From a virus: a stretch of DNA of 64,000 nucleotides. This document shows, one piece after another, positions 56,501 to 64,000 of the stretch; the stretch's first letter is position 1; each line of letters begins with the position of its first letter. The stretch is from IMG/VR virus record IMGVR_UViG_3300030101_003058, positions 1 to 64,000 of that record; one strand, written 5' to 3'. The position numbers and the translations under genes were made by a program. The notes beneath the pieces were generated by a model. The model searched no databases, was not told the origin of the DNA, and saw nothing but the letters and a program-made list of their open reading frames with translations.

Positions 56501-56979
56501 TTGCTAAGAAAACTTCTGACGATGTTGCAATAGAAGTCTGTAAACTTCTCAATCAAGGTGTTCGTAATAAAGACATTTGCAAGAAGCTGCAAGTTAATGC
56601 AGGTTTTGTTACGTCTATAAAAATCGGTAGACGTTATAAACATATTTCCAAAATATATTTACACTAAGTTTCAACGACCATCGAAAGCACACGAAAGTGT
56701 AGTTAGTAGAGTAGGCTTAAGCAAGCCGAAACTAGGAGAGGAGTCTTGAAAGACTCCTAAGATATGGTCTGATCTGCATAGAGATATGCAGCAGCACTTA
56801 GAGTGCGGGGAGAGCGTAGCGAACTCTCCTGAACATCAATGTGGGTAGATGCAACAGCATCAGCATTCAACAGCCTAAGCCGAGAAAAAGTAATCCCCCA
56901 ATTCTCCTTAGGCGAATTTTCCAGTAACAGTCCCACAGCTTTCAAAACACACAAGGATTCCGTAGATTACTACGAATAA
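53595..56979 (+). CDS. Terminase large subunit, split by two group I introns
   Basis: Three exons: 53595-53690 (32 codons, TTG start with GGGAGG upstream), 54513-55772 (420) and 56842-56979 (45), giving 497 residues. Exon 1 ends FYGGGA and exon 2 opens GGGKSWAIL, so splicing rebuilds Walker A. Walker B is SRVYMDEFQHF. The nuclease domain shows IVFPIDPGSSGKS. Exon 2 ends SRKDD and exon 3 begins WVDATASAFN, rebuilding the third nuclease Asp motif. The ATPase drives DNA into the prohead and the nuclease cuts it. Frame is kept at both junctions. An unspliced RNA gives no functional protein. Confidence 0.87.
53691..54512 (+). ncRNA. Group I intron 1 in the large terminase gene
   Basis: 822 bases. 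The 5' exon ends GGTGGTGCT (53682-53690), which pairs with GGTTCCACC (53701-53709), placing the splice-site U opposite G. Core strings GGGGAAACCTACGG (about 53738) and GGCAATCCTGAGC (about 53780) look like P4 and P6-side conserved elements; AAGATATAGTCCG (about 54450) resembles the R/S region. The intron ends in G at 54512. It interrupts the P-loop between codons A and G. It carries an HNH gene. Confidence 0.85.
53823..54395 (+). CDS. HNH homing endonuclease in intron 1
   Basis: 190 residues, AAGGAGAAACAGAA upstream. N-terminal NUMOD4-like segment (IYGYPNYSVSSDGVVWS), HNH core FFVHRLVALAFI and CVNHKNGNKADNSVENLEWV (about 60-102), and a C-terminal helix-turn-helix (SLQDISDETGLGYHTVSDLK) for DNA recognition. 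It would cut an intron-less terminase gene so that the intron is copied in. Confidence 0.88.
   Translation: MPDIKPIYGYPNYSVSSDGVVWSNITGKPVTEYITESSPTVKRGSGYHRVQLYKNGKGKKFFVHRLVALAFISNDDPEANCVNHKNGNKADNSVENLEWVTHRQNVDHAVETGLQLKGEAVGTSIYEEQMVHKACQMIARGDLSLQDISDETGLGYHTVSDLKNRRSWNHITEQYDYDKAKRLPRSRRTA
55773..56841 (+). ncRNA. Group I intron 2 in the large terminase gene
   Basis: 1069 bases. The 5' exon ends AGACGAT (55766-55772), which pairs perfectly with GTCGTCT (55801-55807), again with a U-G at the splice site. GGACAATCAGCAGACAAT (about 55900) matches the Q-region style and AAGATATGGTCTGATC (about 56758) the R/S region. The last base is G at 56841, and TGG opens exon 3. It lies in codons for the terminase nuclease active site and carries an HNH gene. 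Confidence 0.87.
55969..56667 (+). CDS. HNH homing endonuclease in intron 2
   Basis: 232 residues from a TTG with GGAGGAATTAT upstream. NUMOD4-like N-terminus (VRGFENYYVSKNGDVFST), HNH core MVHRLVAEAFI and TVNHKNGIKTDNRVENLEWM, then two helix-turn-helix repeats (SRQEIADCVGVKYNIVSSIV; NKDICKKLQVNAGFVTSIKI). It differs enough from the intron 1 enzyme to suggest independent arrival. Target: the exon 2/exon 3 junction, inferred. Confidence 0.87.
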   Translation: MEIKKVRGFENYYVSKNGDVFSTWHGTMKKMTLQLHKSGYYSIRLSRGLRDYQGFMVHRLVAEAFIENPEDLPTVNHKNGIKTDNRVENLEWMTYKENNRHAWDIGLCDGRRGVNNHFSKISEGDVRTICELLQEGKQSRQEIADCVGVKYNIVSSIVERRDWAHISQDYDIPKPRKIAKKTSDDVAIEVCKLLNQGVRNKDICKKLQVNAGFVTSIKIGRRYKHISKIYLH

Positions 56980-57031
56980 CAACAATTATACCAGAATCTC
57001 AAACAAATGTGTAGTTTGCTACTAATAAGTA

Positions 57032-57060
57032 TTGACAACCAAGAGGTTATCCCCCATAAT
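57032..57060 (+). promoter_or_regulatory. Sigma-70 promoter for head genes
   Basis: TTGACA (57032-57037), 17-base spacer, CATAAT (57055-57060), 134 bases upstream of the portal gene. One of the best -35/-10 matches in the window. Confidence 0.75.
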
Positions 57061-57126
57061 GTAAGTGTAAGGGGAGAGGAAATAGAACATTATAACATAG
57101 CGTTCTTTAGCCCCCTTAGCAGAATT

Positions 57127-57155
57127 CCAAAGGATAGCCTCTGGTTGTCTTTTTG
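57127..57155 (+). terminator. Possible attenuator hairpin
   Basis: CCAAAGG (57127-57133) and CCTCTGG (57138-57144) with one mismatch, then TTGTCTTTTTG. It lies between the promoter and the portal gene, so it could lower or time head gene expression. Confidence 0.4.
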
Positions 57156-57193
57156 TATTTTCACCAAATACACCAAGAGGATATTAAAATTAT

Positions 57194-58654
57194 ATGAGTG
57201 ATGACGACATCGTTGTAAAGCCAACAGGTGTCGCCAGCGAAGAATCCGCAACCAGTCGCATGAACCTATCCCAAGTAGGTTACACTGGTCTGAAGGAAGT
57301 CTCAGGCTACATCTTTGAAGATGCAAAGGTGGAGCTTAGATATCCTTACGCTGGTGAAACCTACCGCAAGATGATGCTCGATCCTACCATTGCTTCTGTG
57401 ACAAACTTCATCAAACTGATGATTACCAAAGCAGAATGGGCTGCATCATATCCAGAGGACGCTTCTGAAGAAGTTAAGGAAGCAGCAGAATTCCTCGGGT
57501 ACTGCATGAGCAATATGGTGGATCAGACTTGGCGAGAGTTCATAAGTCAAGTTGTTGATTACATCTTCTACGGTTTTCAGATTAACGAGAAAGTCTACAC
57601 CCGAGTGACATCAGGTGAATGGGCTGGAAAGATTAAGTGGAAGCATCTTCCAAGCAGACCTCAAGATACTCTGACAGGCTGGGGTATTTCCAAAGACGGT
57701 CTTGTGCAATATGTCAAGCAAAACCCCTCCCGCCTTGGTGTTTCGGCTCCAGAAGGCGAAGTCAAGATCCCCCGCAAGAAGTTCCTTCATTTCAAGCATC
57801 ATCCAAGGAGTAGTAACCCCGAGGGTACTGCTGGTCTTCGTGGATGTTATTTGCCATGGAAGGAAAAGACTCTCGCAAACGAACTTGAGCTTGTAGGTCT
57901 TACAAAAGACTTGGCTGGGATTGTTAATATAGGCGTAGACGCAGAGTATCTTGCAAAAGCTGCTTTGAATCCGGCTGGTCCTGAAGCACGTAATATTGAG
58001 CAGATGAAAAAAGATGCTGCTAATCTTTCCGCAGGATCTCAATCTTTCGTAATAACGCCCATTGCTTATTCTGAGTCAGGTAAAGACCTGTTCAACTTTG
58101 AATTAACTGGGGTCCAAGGTTCAGGAAAACAATTTTCGACTGACACTGTTATTCGAAGAAAGCAGAACGAGATGTTGACCGTATTTCTGGCAGATGTCCT
58201 AAAAATAGGTCAGGACTCAGCAGGCTCCTACGCTCTCAGCGATTCCAAGAACAACATCCTTGCCCTTGCCCTAGAGGGTTATCTAAAGACAATCTCCGAT
58301 GTAATCAACCGCGATCTTGTTCCCCAGACTCTAGCCATGAATGGTTGGAAGTTTTCTGCTGAGGAAATGCCCAAGATTACCTTTGGTGATATTGAAGATC
58401 GTGACTTGGATGTTCTTTCTAAGTATCTACAAAGGGTTGCCGCCACGGGCTTGATTTTCAAAGATAAGAAGCTAGATGCTGCTATCCGTAAAGCTGCAAA
58501 TCTTCCAGAAGCTGATTACGATGATCCAATGCCTGAGCAAGACTCAGGTGACTCAAGGTCTGGATCGGGGTTATCCGAAGGAATGCCCAACGGCACTGGA
58601 GATAGCGATGGAGACTCAGGAGACGATTCAATTGATAATGCTGAAAACGCCTAA
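57194..58654 (+). CDS. Portal protein (Mu gp29-like, DUF935 type)
   Basis: 486 residues. RMNLSQVGYTGLKEVSGYIF, ELRYPYAGETYRKMMLDPTI and TQVVDYIF-style helices match portal proteins; the central VPGKEK-like PWKEKTLANELELVG helix and the C-terminal DIEDRDLDVLSKYLQRVAAT fit DUF935-type portals. The last 60 residues are Asp/Ser/Gly-rich and disordered. It forms the dodecamer ring through which DNA enters the head; position after terminase is canonical. Confidence 0.85.
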   Translation: MSDDDIVVKPTGVASEESATSRMNLSQVGYTGLKEVSGYIFEDAKVELRYPYAGETYRKMMLDPTIASVTNFIKLMITKAEWAASYPEDASEEVKEAAEFLGYCMSNMVDQTWREFISQVVDYIFYGFQINEKVYTRVTSGEWAGKIKWKHLPSRPQDTLTGWGISKDGLVQYVKQNPSRLGVSAPEGEVKIPRKKFLHFKHHPRSSNPEGTAGLRGCYLPWKEKTLANELELVGLTKDLAGIVNIGVDAEYLAKAALNPAGPEARNIEQMKKDAANLSAGSQSFVITPIAYSESGKDLFNFELTGVQGSGKQFSTDTVIRRKQNEMLTVFLADVLKIGQDSAGSYALSDSKNNILALALEGYLKTISDVINRDLVPQTLAMNGWKFSAEEMPKITFGDIEDRDLDVLSKYLQRVAATGLIFKDKKLDAAIRKAANLPEADYDDPMPEQDSGDSRSGSGLSEGMPNGTGDSDGDSGDDSIDNAENA

Positions 58655-58663
58655 GGAGGTTAA

Positions 58664-60115
58664 ATGGCACATTCACTAAATAGGCTCCTTGGGTCTATCA
58701 CTCAAACGCCTATGCTTACTACTCAAGAGAACTTACTGAGTGTTCTTGAGTATATTAATTCTAGGAATGCTCAAGAAGATTTTGCAATCGTATCTCAGGC
58801 AGAGGCTAGAGCGTTCTCTAAAGAATCCCCGCCGACTGTTGAGAACGGCATTGGCCTTCTGACCATTGAAGGTAGTCTGACATACAAATGGAATTGGTTG
58901 TCCGCAATGTGTGGATTGGCCAGCTACCAACAGATCACTGCTGATTTCGAGAACATGATTGAGCAAGGTGCTCATACCGTGGTGCTTGACATTGATTCCC
59001 CAGGCGGGATGGCACATGGAAATTTCGAAGCCGCAATGGCTATGCGGGATATGGCTGATGCAAACGGTGTCAGAATTGTTACCTACGTGGACGGCATTTG
59101 CGCCTCAGCCGCACTAGCATTGGCAAGTGTCTCGGACGAAATTATTATGAACCCCCTTTCAAAAATAGGGTCGATTGGTGTTGTCGTAAGTCTATACAAC
59201 GAACTTCCGATGAAGATCAAAGAGGGTGCTGAAGCAATCTTTGTTTACTCTGGTGATTCCAAAGTCCCCTATGATGCTGAAGGTAAGATTCGACAGGATT
59301 TCATTGATGAGATTCAAAAAGACACTGACGCTCTCTATACACAGTTCATCCGACACGTAGCACAGTTTAGGCCAATGTCCGAAGGTGAGATTAGAGACAC
59401 CCAAGCAAAAATGTTTAGGGCTGAAGACGCAACCGTAAAAGGTCTTGCTGATCGAGTAATGACTTCTGCTGAATTCATCGAATACCTTGCCCAACTATCA
59501 GAGAAACAACAGGAGAAAGAATCAATGCCTATCTTTGGTTTCGGCAAGAAGAAGCAGCCGAATATGTCCCAAGAAGAACCCGAGGTTTCCCTTGAGGAAC
59601 CATCCCCTTCTAGTGAATTGCTGGAGGGTAACAATCAGGAGGGTGTTCAGGATAACCCAGAATCTCCCTCTATGCAATCCAAAGAAGAAACTAACGAAGA
59701 GGTTAATATGACCCTTGAAGAATTGCTGGCTTCCAACCCGGAAGCGAAAGAGCAGTTTGATACACTGACTTCTGCTAAAGCTGAAGAACTTTCTGGTGAA
59801 CTCAAGAAGCAACTTGAGAAACTTGAGAGTGAGCGTGTTGAAGCTGCCAAAGCTGAATACAAGGAATTGGTCGCTGGCTATTCCTTTGTGGGTGCAGATG
59901 CACAAGAGAAAGTAGCTACCTTCCTGTACAACGCTAATGCCGAGAAGATGGAAGGCGTTGAAGAAGTAATGGAAGCTCTTGAGTCTGCCCGTAATGCTGT
60001 TGAAGCTGTTGTTGATGAAGAAATTGGCGACAGTGGTGAGCAGCTTGAAGTAGACGAACAGGCTCGTGATCAATCACTTGTTCGTGAACAAATTAAAAAG
60101 CGTTACGCAAAATAA
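58664..60115 (+). CDS. S49-family prohead protease with C-terminal scaffold
   Basis: 483 residues, AAGGAGG upstream. The protease domain (about 60-285) shows VVLDIDSPGGMAHGNFEAAM and GICASAALALASVSDEIIMN with the Ser of ICASAAL, and IGSIGVVVS. From about residue 345 the protein is highly charged and helical (KAEELSGELKKQLEKLESER), like a scaffolding domain. As in lambda C/Nu3, an in-frame internal start could make the scaffold alone: ATG 59708 (AGAGGTTAAT) or ATG 59525 (AGGAGAAAGAATCA). Confidence 0.85.
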   Translation: MAHSLNRLLGSITQTPMLTTQENLLSVLEYINSRNAQEDFAIVSQAEARAFSKESPPTVENGIGLLTIEGSLTYKWNWLSAMCGLASYQQITADFENMIEQGAHTVVLDIDSPGGMAHGNFEAAMAMRDMADANGVRIVTYVDGICASAALALASVSDEIIMNPLSKIGSIGVVVSLYNELPMKIKEGAEAIFVYSGDSKVPYDAEGKIRQDFIDEIQKDTDALYTQFIRHVAQFRPMSEGEIRDTQAKMFRAEDATVKGLADRVMTSAEFIEYLAQLSEKQQEKESMPIFGFGKKKQPNMSQEEPEVSLEEPSPSSELLEGNNQEGVQDNPESPSMQSKEETNEEVNMTLEELLASNPEAKEQFDTLTSAKAEELSGELKKQLEKLESERVEAAKAEYKELVAGYSFVGADAQEKVATFLYNANAEKMEGVEEVMEALESARNAVEAVVDEEIGDSGEQLEVDEQARDQSLVREQIKKRYAK

Positions 60116-60139
60116 TTAATCCTCTGGAGGTTTTTACAA

Positions 60140-60517
60140 ATGGCTAAACTTGGTGAGCGCGGTAATAAGCTCGGTAATCTGGTGAAGTACGAAGAAGGTA
60201 CTCACATCGGTTACTGCCGCAAGGTTGTAGTTGCTAATGAAGCGGCTGCTGAAGAATACACTATCGGTACTCTGTTGGGTTTCGATGGTACTGATTGGAA
60301 GATTTCTGATCCTGCTGCTGTAGACGGTTCTGAGACTCCGGCTGCAATCGTTATTGAAGATGTTTCTGTTCCTGCTACGACTAATACTGACGTAGTTGTT
60401 CTGTATCGTGGTCCTGCTGGCGTTGCTGATGAAGCTCTGGTACTTGGTGATCATACCCAAGCAGATGCTAACGCAGCAGTTGAAGCACTCGGTATCAAGG
60501 TAATGGAGCAGGTTTAA
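60140..60517 (+). CDS. Head decoration protein (lambda gpD-like)
   Basis: 125 residues, TGGAGGT upstream. Its size, position before the capsid gene and Thr/Val/Ala-rich beta composition fit gpD-type decoration proteins that trimerise on the expanded capsid. KYEEGTHIGYCRKVVVANEA and LYRGPAGVADEALV are typical. Codon use is strongly biased to few codons, as for abundant virion proteins. Confidence 0.75.
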   Translation: MAKLGERGNKLGNLVKYEEGTHIGYCRKVVVANEAAAEEYTIGTLLGFDGTDWKISDPAAVDGSETPAAIVIEDVSVPATTNTDVVVLYRGPAGVADEALVLGDHTQADANAAVEALGIKVMEQV

Positions 60518-60559
60518 TCCTGCTTCTGCTGAACTAACAAATAGGAGTTATAGATTACA

Positions 60560-61597
60560 ATGGCTATTACCCGCGATGTATCCAATCTTAATCGCATTAT
60601 TGATTGGACTCAAGAAATCAATGAAATCCCGAACCAGTACGGTTGGGTAAAGAATCAGGGCATCTTCAACGTTCGCCCGACTACTCAGACTGCGATCATC
60701 TTCGACAAGAACGAAGCTGAAACTACTCTGCTGCCTCAGGTTCCCCGTGGTAGCCGTGAGACTACTGTAGGTAAAGATCGTAAGGTTGAAACCTTCAGTC
60801 TGCCGCTGGCATATTTCAAGCATACCGACTACATCACTCCTGAGGACATTCAGGGTCAGCGTATGCCGGGTACTCCCGACCAGCCTGAAACTCTTGCGAA
60901 TGTTCGTATGGAGAAGCTGGAAGATATGCGTCGTGCTGTTGACCAAACTCACGAGTATATGCAGATTCAAGCACTGAAGGGTATTTCCTCTACCCCTGAC
61001 GGTACTGTTCTGGCCAATATGTTTACCGAGTTTGGTGTAGCACAGCCTACCGTAGACTTTGATCTGGGTACTGCTGCTACCAACATCGACAGCAAGATTG
61101 CTGAAGTTAAGCGTGGTGTTACTGCTAACCTGAAGTCTGGTGGTACTATTCAGGGCATCGACATCATGTGTGGCGAAACCTTCTTCGATAAACTTATCGA
61201 CCATCCGAAGGTTCGTGAAGCATACCTCAACGCTGCTTCTAACGCACAGTATCAGCGTGACATTTCTCAGTATATGCCTTGGGGCGTATCTGATGTGTTC
61301 GTTTATCGTGGTGTTCGCTTCTTTACCTATCCGGCTGTGTTCTTGCTGCCTGACGGTACTTCTGAGCAGTCTGTAGCTGATGACGAAGCACACGTTATCC
61401 CGCGTGTACGTGATCTGTTCCGTGGCTATGTTGGCCCGAACAACAAATTGGGCGGTGCTAACAACTTCGGTGCTGAGATGTTCGCATTTGAGTACACCGA
61501 TCCAAAAGATGAGTATCACGAGCTTCAAGTGGAAACAGCCCCGCTGTTCTTCGCAACCAAGCCCGGTGTACTTTACAAGCTGACCACTTCTACCTAA
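60560..61597 (+). CDS. Major capsid protein (lambda gpE-like)
   Basis: 345 residues, TAGGAG upstream. FDKNEAETTLLPQVPRGSRE, AYFKHTDYITPEDIQGQRMP, the basic helix LEDMRRAVDQTHEYMQIQAL and the C-terminal ELQVETAPLFFATKPGVLYK match gpE/HK97-fold capsid proteins. Position after decoration protein is typical. Codon use is the most biased in the window. A strong terminator follows. Confidence 0.88.
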   Translation: MAITRDVSNLNRIIDWTQEINEIPNQYGWVKNQGIFNVRPTTQTAIIFDKNEAETTLLPQVPRGSRETTVGKDRKVETFSLPLAYFKHTDYITPEDIQGQRMPGTPDQPETLANVRMEKLEDMRRAVDQTHEYMQIQALKGISSTPDGTVLANMFTEFGVAQPTVDFDLGTAATNIDSKIAEVKRGVTANLKSGGTIQGIDIMCGETFFDKLIDHPKVREAYLNAASNAQYQRDISQYMPWGVSDVFVYRGVRFFTYPAVFLLPDGTSEQSVADDEAHVIPRVRDLFRGYVGPNNKLGGANNFGAEMFAFEYTDPKDEYHELQVETAPLFFATKPGVLYKLTTST

Positions 61598-61610
61598 GAA
61601 TTGGCCAATG

Positions 61611-61637
61611 GGGGAGCTTCGGCTCCCCTAGCTTTCT
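61611..61637 (+). terminator. Intrinsic terminator after the major capsid gene
   Basis: GGGGAGC (61611-61617), TTCG loop, GCTCCCC (61622-61628), then TAGCTTTCTT. It can boost capsid over tail transcripts. Confidence 0.8.
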
Positions 61638-61687
61638 TGAGAGTATTCTGGTGAGTATTCTTTGGAAAGCAATTAGGAGAATAAATA

Positions 61688-62155
61688 ATGCCAGCAGATT
61701 TTACAACAGAAAATGGTAAGGTGAGATTCAACATTGGCGACATCGAAGAACCCTATATTCTTTCCGATGTTGTCATTGATGGTCTTCTTGCCAAATATAC
61801 AGAAGAATCAGAAGAATACCGAATCTGGAAAGCAACAATTGATGCTCTCTATATTCTCAAGGGTATTGCTGCTAAGAACTCAGAAAGACGTAGGGAACGT
61901 GAAGGTTCTGTAGAAGTAGAAGTATACAGCAACCTCACCTACGATTCTATCAGCGATCTTCTCGACTATTACAAAAGCAATCCCCCGATGCCTGCTGCCT
62001 ATGGGTATGATCTTCATATCTTCGGTGGTGTGTCTAAGGATGAGAAGAGTCGTGTTAAGAATGATCCTGATTCTGCAAGACCTTATCCCGAGGTTGATGG
62101 AACTTACGAGCAAGAGCCTCGGTATATCCCTGAGGAATTTGAAGGACTCTACTGA
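61688..62155 (+). CDS. Head-tail connector/adaptor protein
   Basis: 155 residues, AGGAGAATAA upstream. Helical N-terminal part (DGLLAKYTEESEEYRIWKAT) and an acidic C-terminus. Size and place right after the capsid gene match gp6/gp7-type adaptors that bind beneath the portal. Called mostly from synteny. Confidence 0.6.
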   Translation: MPADFTTENGKVRFNIGDIEEPYILSDVVIDGLLAKYTEESEEYRIWKATIDALYILKGIAAKNSERRREREGSVEVEVYSNLTYDSISDLLDYYKSNPPMPAAYGYDLHIFGGVSKDEKSRVKNDPDSARPYPEVDGTYEQEPRYIPEEFEGLY

Positions 62156-62610
62156 TGACTCTTAAGTGTGACACCAGAATCCTTGACAGCCTCATTAGAC
62201 AAATTTCTAAAGGTGACAAGGGGGCTGCTATAGGGTACTTCGATGACTCCGGTAAACACCCCAGAAGTGGTGCTACGGCTTACGAGATTGCTGCTATAAA
62301 CAACTTTGGTGCTCCTGAGAGTAATATCCCCGAACGTCCCTTCGTAACTGATGGTGCTTTCGAGGGTGAGCTTCCGACATCTGCAAGTATGAAACGTGGT
62401 GTTCGAAAGATTCATAAGGGTGCTAGTACGTATCACAAAGAGATCAGAGAAGCAGCAAAGATTCAGAAGAATTACATAAGTGCTCAATTGGTTCTTGCTC
62501 AATTCCAATACGCACGAAATGCTGAGGCAACTGTAGCAAGCAAAGGATTTAACTCACCAATGTTTGAGACAGGTTGGCTTCAGAAACAAATTGACATCAA
62601 ATACGACTAA
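62155..62610 (+). CDS. Head-tail joining protein (gp10/Mu gpG-like)
   Basis: 151 residues starting MTLKCDTRILDSLIRQISKG; the ATG overlaps the upstream stop (TGATG). The block NNFGAPESNIPERPF is the common N-F-G-x....IP-x-RPF motif of neck and tail completion proteins. Ends in a basic helix. It probably closes the connector after packaging. Confidence 0.7.
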   Translation: MTLKCDTRILDSLIRQISKGDKGAAIGYFDDSGKHPRSGATAYEIAAINNFGAPESNIPERPFVTDGAFEGELPTSASMKRGVRKIHKGASTYHKEIREAAKIQKNYISAQLVLAQFQYARNAEATVASKGFNSPMFETGWLQKQIDIKYD

Positions 62611-62620
62611 GGAGGTTTAG

Positions 62621-62986
62621 ATGGGTTCTTGGAATCCCAAGTTGCTACCAAGGCGAACCTTTAATGGTCGTAGAGTAAGTCAGACGCTAGATGAATTTAA
62701 TCTTCCCTCCGAGACTACCGTTGAATTTACAGTCGAACAAGCAAACGCTCAGCCGGTCACAGGCCATCACTTAGAAGTTCTTCCAGAAGGCTACAGAGAT
62801 CGTAAGGTTTATAAGGTGTATACAACTACTCCTGTGTATTCTGCTGAGGAGGGTACAGATCAATTCTCTGATGAGATTGAAGTGTTACCGGGGGAATGGT
62901 TCAAGGTTATTAAAGTTGAAGCGTGGCAAGGATATTCTTTGCAATCTCATTACCTAGCATATACAGCGGAGGTTAATGAGCGATGA
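62621..62986 (+). CDS. Neck/tail completion protein
   Basis: 121 residues, AAGGAGGTTTAG upstream. Mostly beta (TTVEFTVEQANAQPVTGHHL, FKVIKVEAWQGYSLQSHYLA). Between a joining protein and the tail terminator, so a neck role is likely; no diagnostic motif. ATGA overlap with the next gene. Confidence 0.55.
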   Translation: MGSWNPKLLPRRTFNGRRVSQTLDEFNLPSETTVEFTVEQANAQPVTGHHLEVLPEGYRDRKVYKVYTTTPVYSAEEGTDQFSDEIEVLPGEWFKVIKVEAWQGYSLQSHYLAYTAEVNER

Positions 62987-63564
62987 CAATTGTGTATGAT
63001 CCTACAGATGATCTTGAGATTGCTGTTTATAAAATCTTCAATAAGTTCTCAGGTCAGATTCTAGAAGATCCTGTGTATCTCATGGATAGCAACTTTGTCC
63101 CTCCTGCTGGTCCTTATGTTGTTCTCAAGTTGAATGAGATAACTCCGGTATCAACTAAGACTGGTTGGCAGACATCTATCGTTGACGAAACACTTGAGCA
63201 AGTAACTTACAATAACTTTGTTGGAATTGCAAACGTATACACATACGGTTCACGAGCACTCAGCAAAGCACAAAAGATTGCCTTTGCAACCAAGGATAAC
63301 AATCTAAGGAAACTTCTTGTTGACAATGGAATTGGTGTAAGTAACACCAGTGGAGTCCGCAATGCTTCTAGAGCAATCAGCGGAACAGAGATGGAAGAAC
63401 GGGCGCAGTTCTCCATTGCATTCAACTTTGTTCAATCGCTCTCTGGGGTTAACTCAGATGGTATTATTGAGCATATCAATACTGAGGGTGATCTTACGGA
63501 TCACGAGGGAAATATCATTGAAGAGATCTTCCCTTCTGCATCTGACCCGAATCCTCTCCCCTAA
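62983..63564 (+). CDS. Tail terminator / neck protein (LIC_12616-like)
   Basis: 193 residues. PAGPYVVLKLNEITPV, GIANVYTYGSRALSKAQKIA and RAQFSIAFNFVQSLSG match phage neck-terminator proteins of the LIC_12616 type that cap the tail. The acidic C-terminus is unusual. It precedes the sheath gene, as expected for a myovirus. Confidence 0.7.
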   Translation: MTIVYDPTDDLEIAVYKIFNKFSGQILEDPVYLMDSNFVPPAGPYVVLKLNEITPVSTKTGWQTSIVDETLEQVTYNNFVGIANVYTYGSRALSKAQKIAFATKDNNLRKLLVDNGIGVSNTSGVRNASRAISGTEMEERAQFSIAFNFVQSLSGVNSDGIIEHINTEGDLTDHEGNIIEEIFPSASDPNPLP

Positions 63565-63603
63565 GATATTAAAGTTAGCTAACACAAATTTAGGAGAAAC
63601 TTA

Positions 63604-64000
63604 ATGGCTAGTGTTTTCACTATTGAGGACATTGTTGACGTAAATATTACGCTCGGTGATCGTCCCATTGCCCAAAGCAACTTCAGCACTCCACTGATTC
63701 TAACCGCAGATGCTCCATTTGCACCTGATCGTATTCTTACGGTTACTGGTGTAGACGATATGACATCTGCTGGTTTTACAGATGGTGATGCTGCTTATGA
63801 AATGGTTGCTCTAATTTTCGGAGGTGATAATCCGCCTCGTGAAGCAATCATTGGTAACGTGGACGTAACTGGTACAGAGACTTACATTGAAGCTCTTGCA
63901 GCTATTGAAGCTGAAACTACAGATTGGTTCTTCATTCTTGCAGATACTCATACAGAAGCTGAGCAGGAAGCTCTGGCGCAATACGCCGAAGCAGAACGCA
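63604..64000 (+). CDS. Tail sheath protein, N-terminal part (DUF3383 type; runs off window)
   Basis: 132 codons visible, AGGAGAAAC upstream. IVDVNITLGDRPIAQSNFST then TPLILTA, FTDGDAAYEMVALIFGG, NPPREAIIGNVDVTGT and ETYIEALAAIEAETTDWFFI follow the order of DUF3383-type contractile sheaths. Sheath presence defines a myovirus. The stop lies beyond the window. Confidence 0.78.
   Translation, partial: MASVFTIEDIVDVNITLGDRPIAQSNFSTPLILTADAPFAPDRILTVTGVDDMTSAGFTDGDAAYEMVALIFGGDNPPREAIIGNVDVTGTETYIEALAAIEAETTDWFFILADTHTEAEQEALAQYAEAER

Overview
The window is a piece of a large double-stranded DNA phage genome. It has a contractile-tail (myovirus) virion module, a T7-type replisome, its own class Ia ribonucleotide reductase and ThyX, and no phage RNA polymerase in view. 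Promoters look like host sigma-70 sites, ribosome binding sites are strong AGGAG/GGAGG, and TTATCCACA DnaA boxes are present, so the host is most likely a gammaproteobacterium. No integrase, repressor or other lysogeny gene was seen, which suggests a lytic phage. No tRNA or CRISPR array was recognised.

Layout. (1) 1-2.64 kb, + strand: end of a virion block with a tail-associated protein and a fibronectin-repeat tail fibre, then a structured non-coding stretch and a bidirectional terminator. (2) 2.88-12.8 kb, - strand: RusA-like resolvase, 5'-3' exonuclease, a homing endonuclease, gp2.5-like SSB, family A DNA polymerase, primase-helicase and small genes. (3) 12.8-13.3 kb: divergent control region. 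(4) 13.3-25.5 kb, + strand: about 35 small accessory genes with several sigma-70 promoters, some carrying palindromic spacers. Inside it are a GC-richer cassette (14.9-15.8 kb), an HNH gene, and a module of different style (22.4-25.5 kb). (5) 25.5-26.7 kb: 1.2 kb without genes, holding five TTATCCACA boxes and a parS-like palindrome where the + and - blocks converge. (6) 26.7-35.4 kb, - strand: a P-loop helicase-like protein, a SLOG-fold protein and many small overlapping genes. (7) 35.5-36.0 kb: a lone + strand M15 endolysin. (8) 36.0-51.4 kb, - strand: PhoH-like ATPase, dCMP deaminase, dNMP kinase, glutaredoxin, NrdB, NrdA, ThyX, MazG-like enzyme, metallophosphoesterase, Rnl2-type RNA ligase and three HNH genes. 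(9) 51.4-52.0 kb: a second divergent control region, resembling the first in inverted orientation. (10) 52.0-64 kb, + strand: four small genes, then small terminase, a large terminase split by two group I introns, portal, S49 protease-scaffold, decoration protein, major capsid protein, connector and neck proteins, and the start of a DUF3383-type tail sheath.

How it works together. Two nearly identical promoters face each other at 12.96 and 51.8 kb and fire inward toward the origin-like region, consistent with coordinated early transcription of both arms. The 36-51 kb genes make and rebalance dNTPs for the polymerase and primase-helicase encoded at 6-10 kb. A separate set of TTGACA promoters (53.13 and 57.03 kb) precedes the packaging and capsid genes.

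The most notable points are: an oriC/parS-like element in a phage with its own T7-type replisome; a terminase interrupted by introns exactly at its ATPase P-loop and nuclease motif; a thyX gene with a duplicated 5' fragment separated from it by an HNH gene; mirrored early promoters; and several small paralog families. All assignments are by eye from translated motifs; no database search was run.
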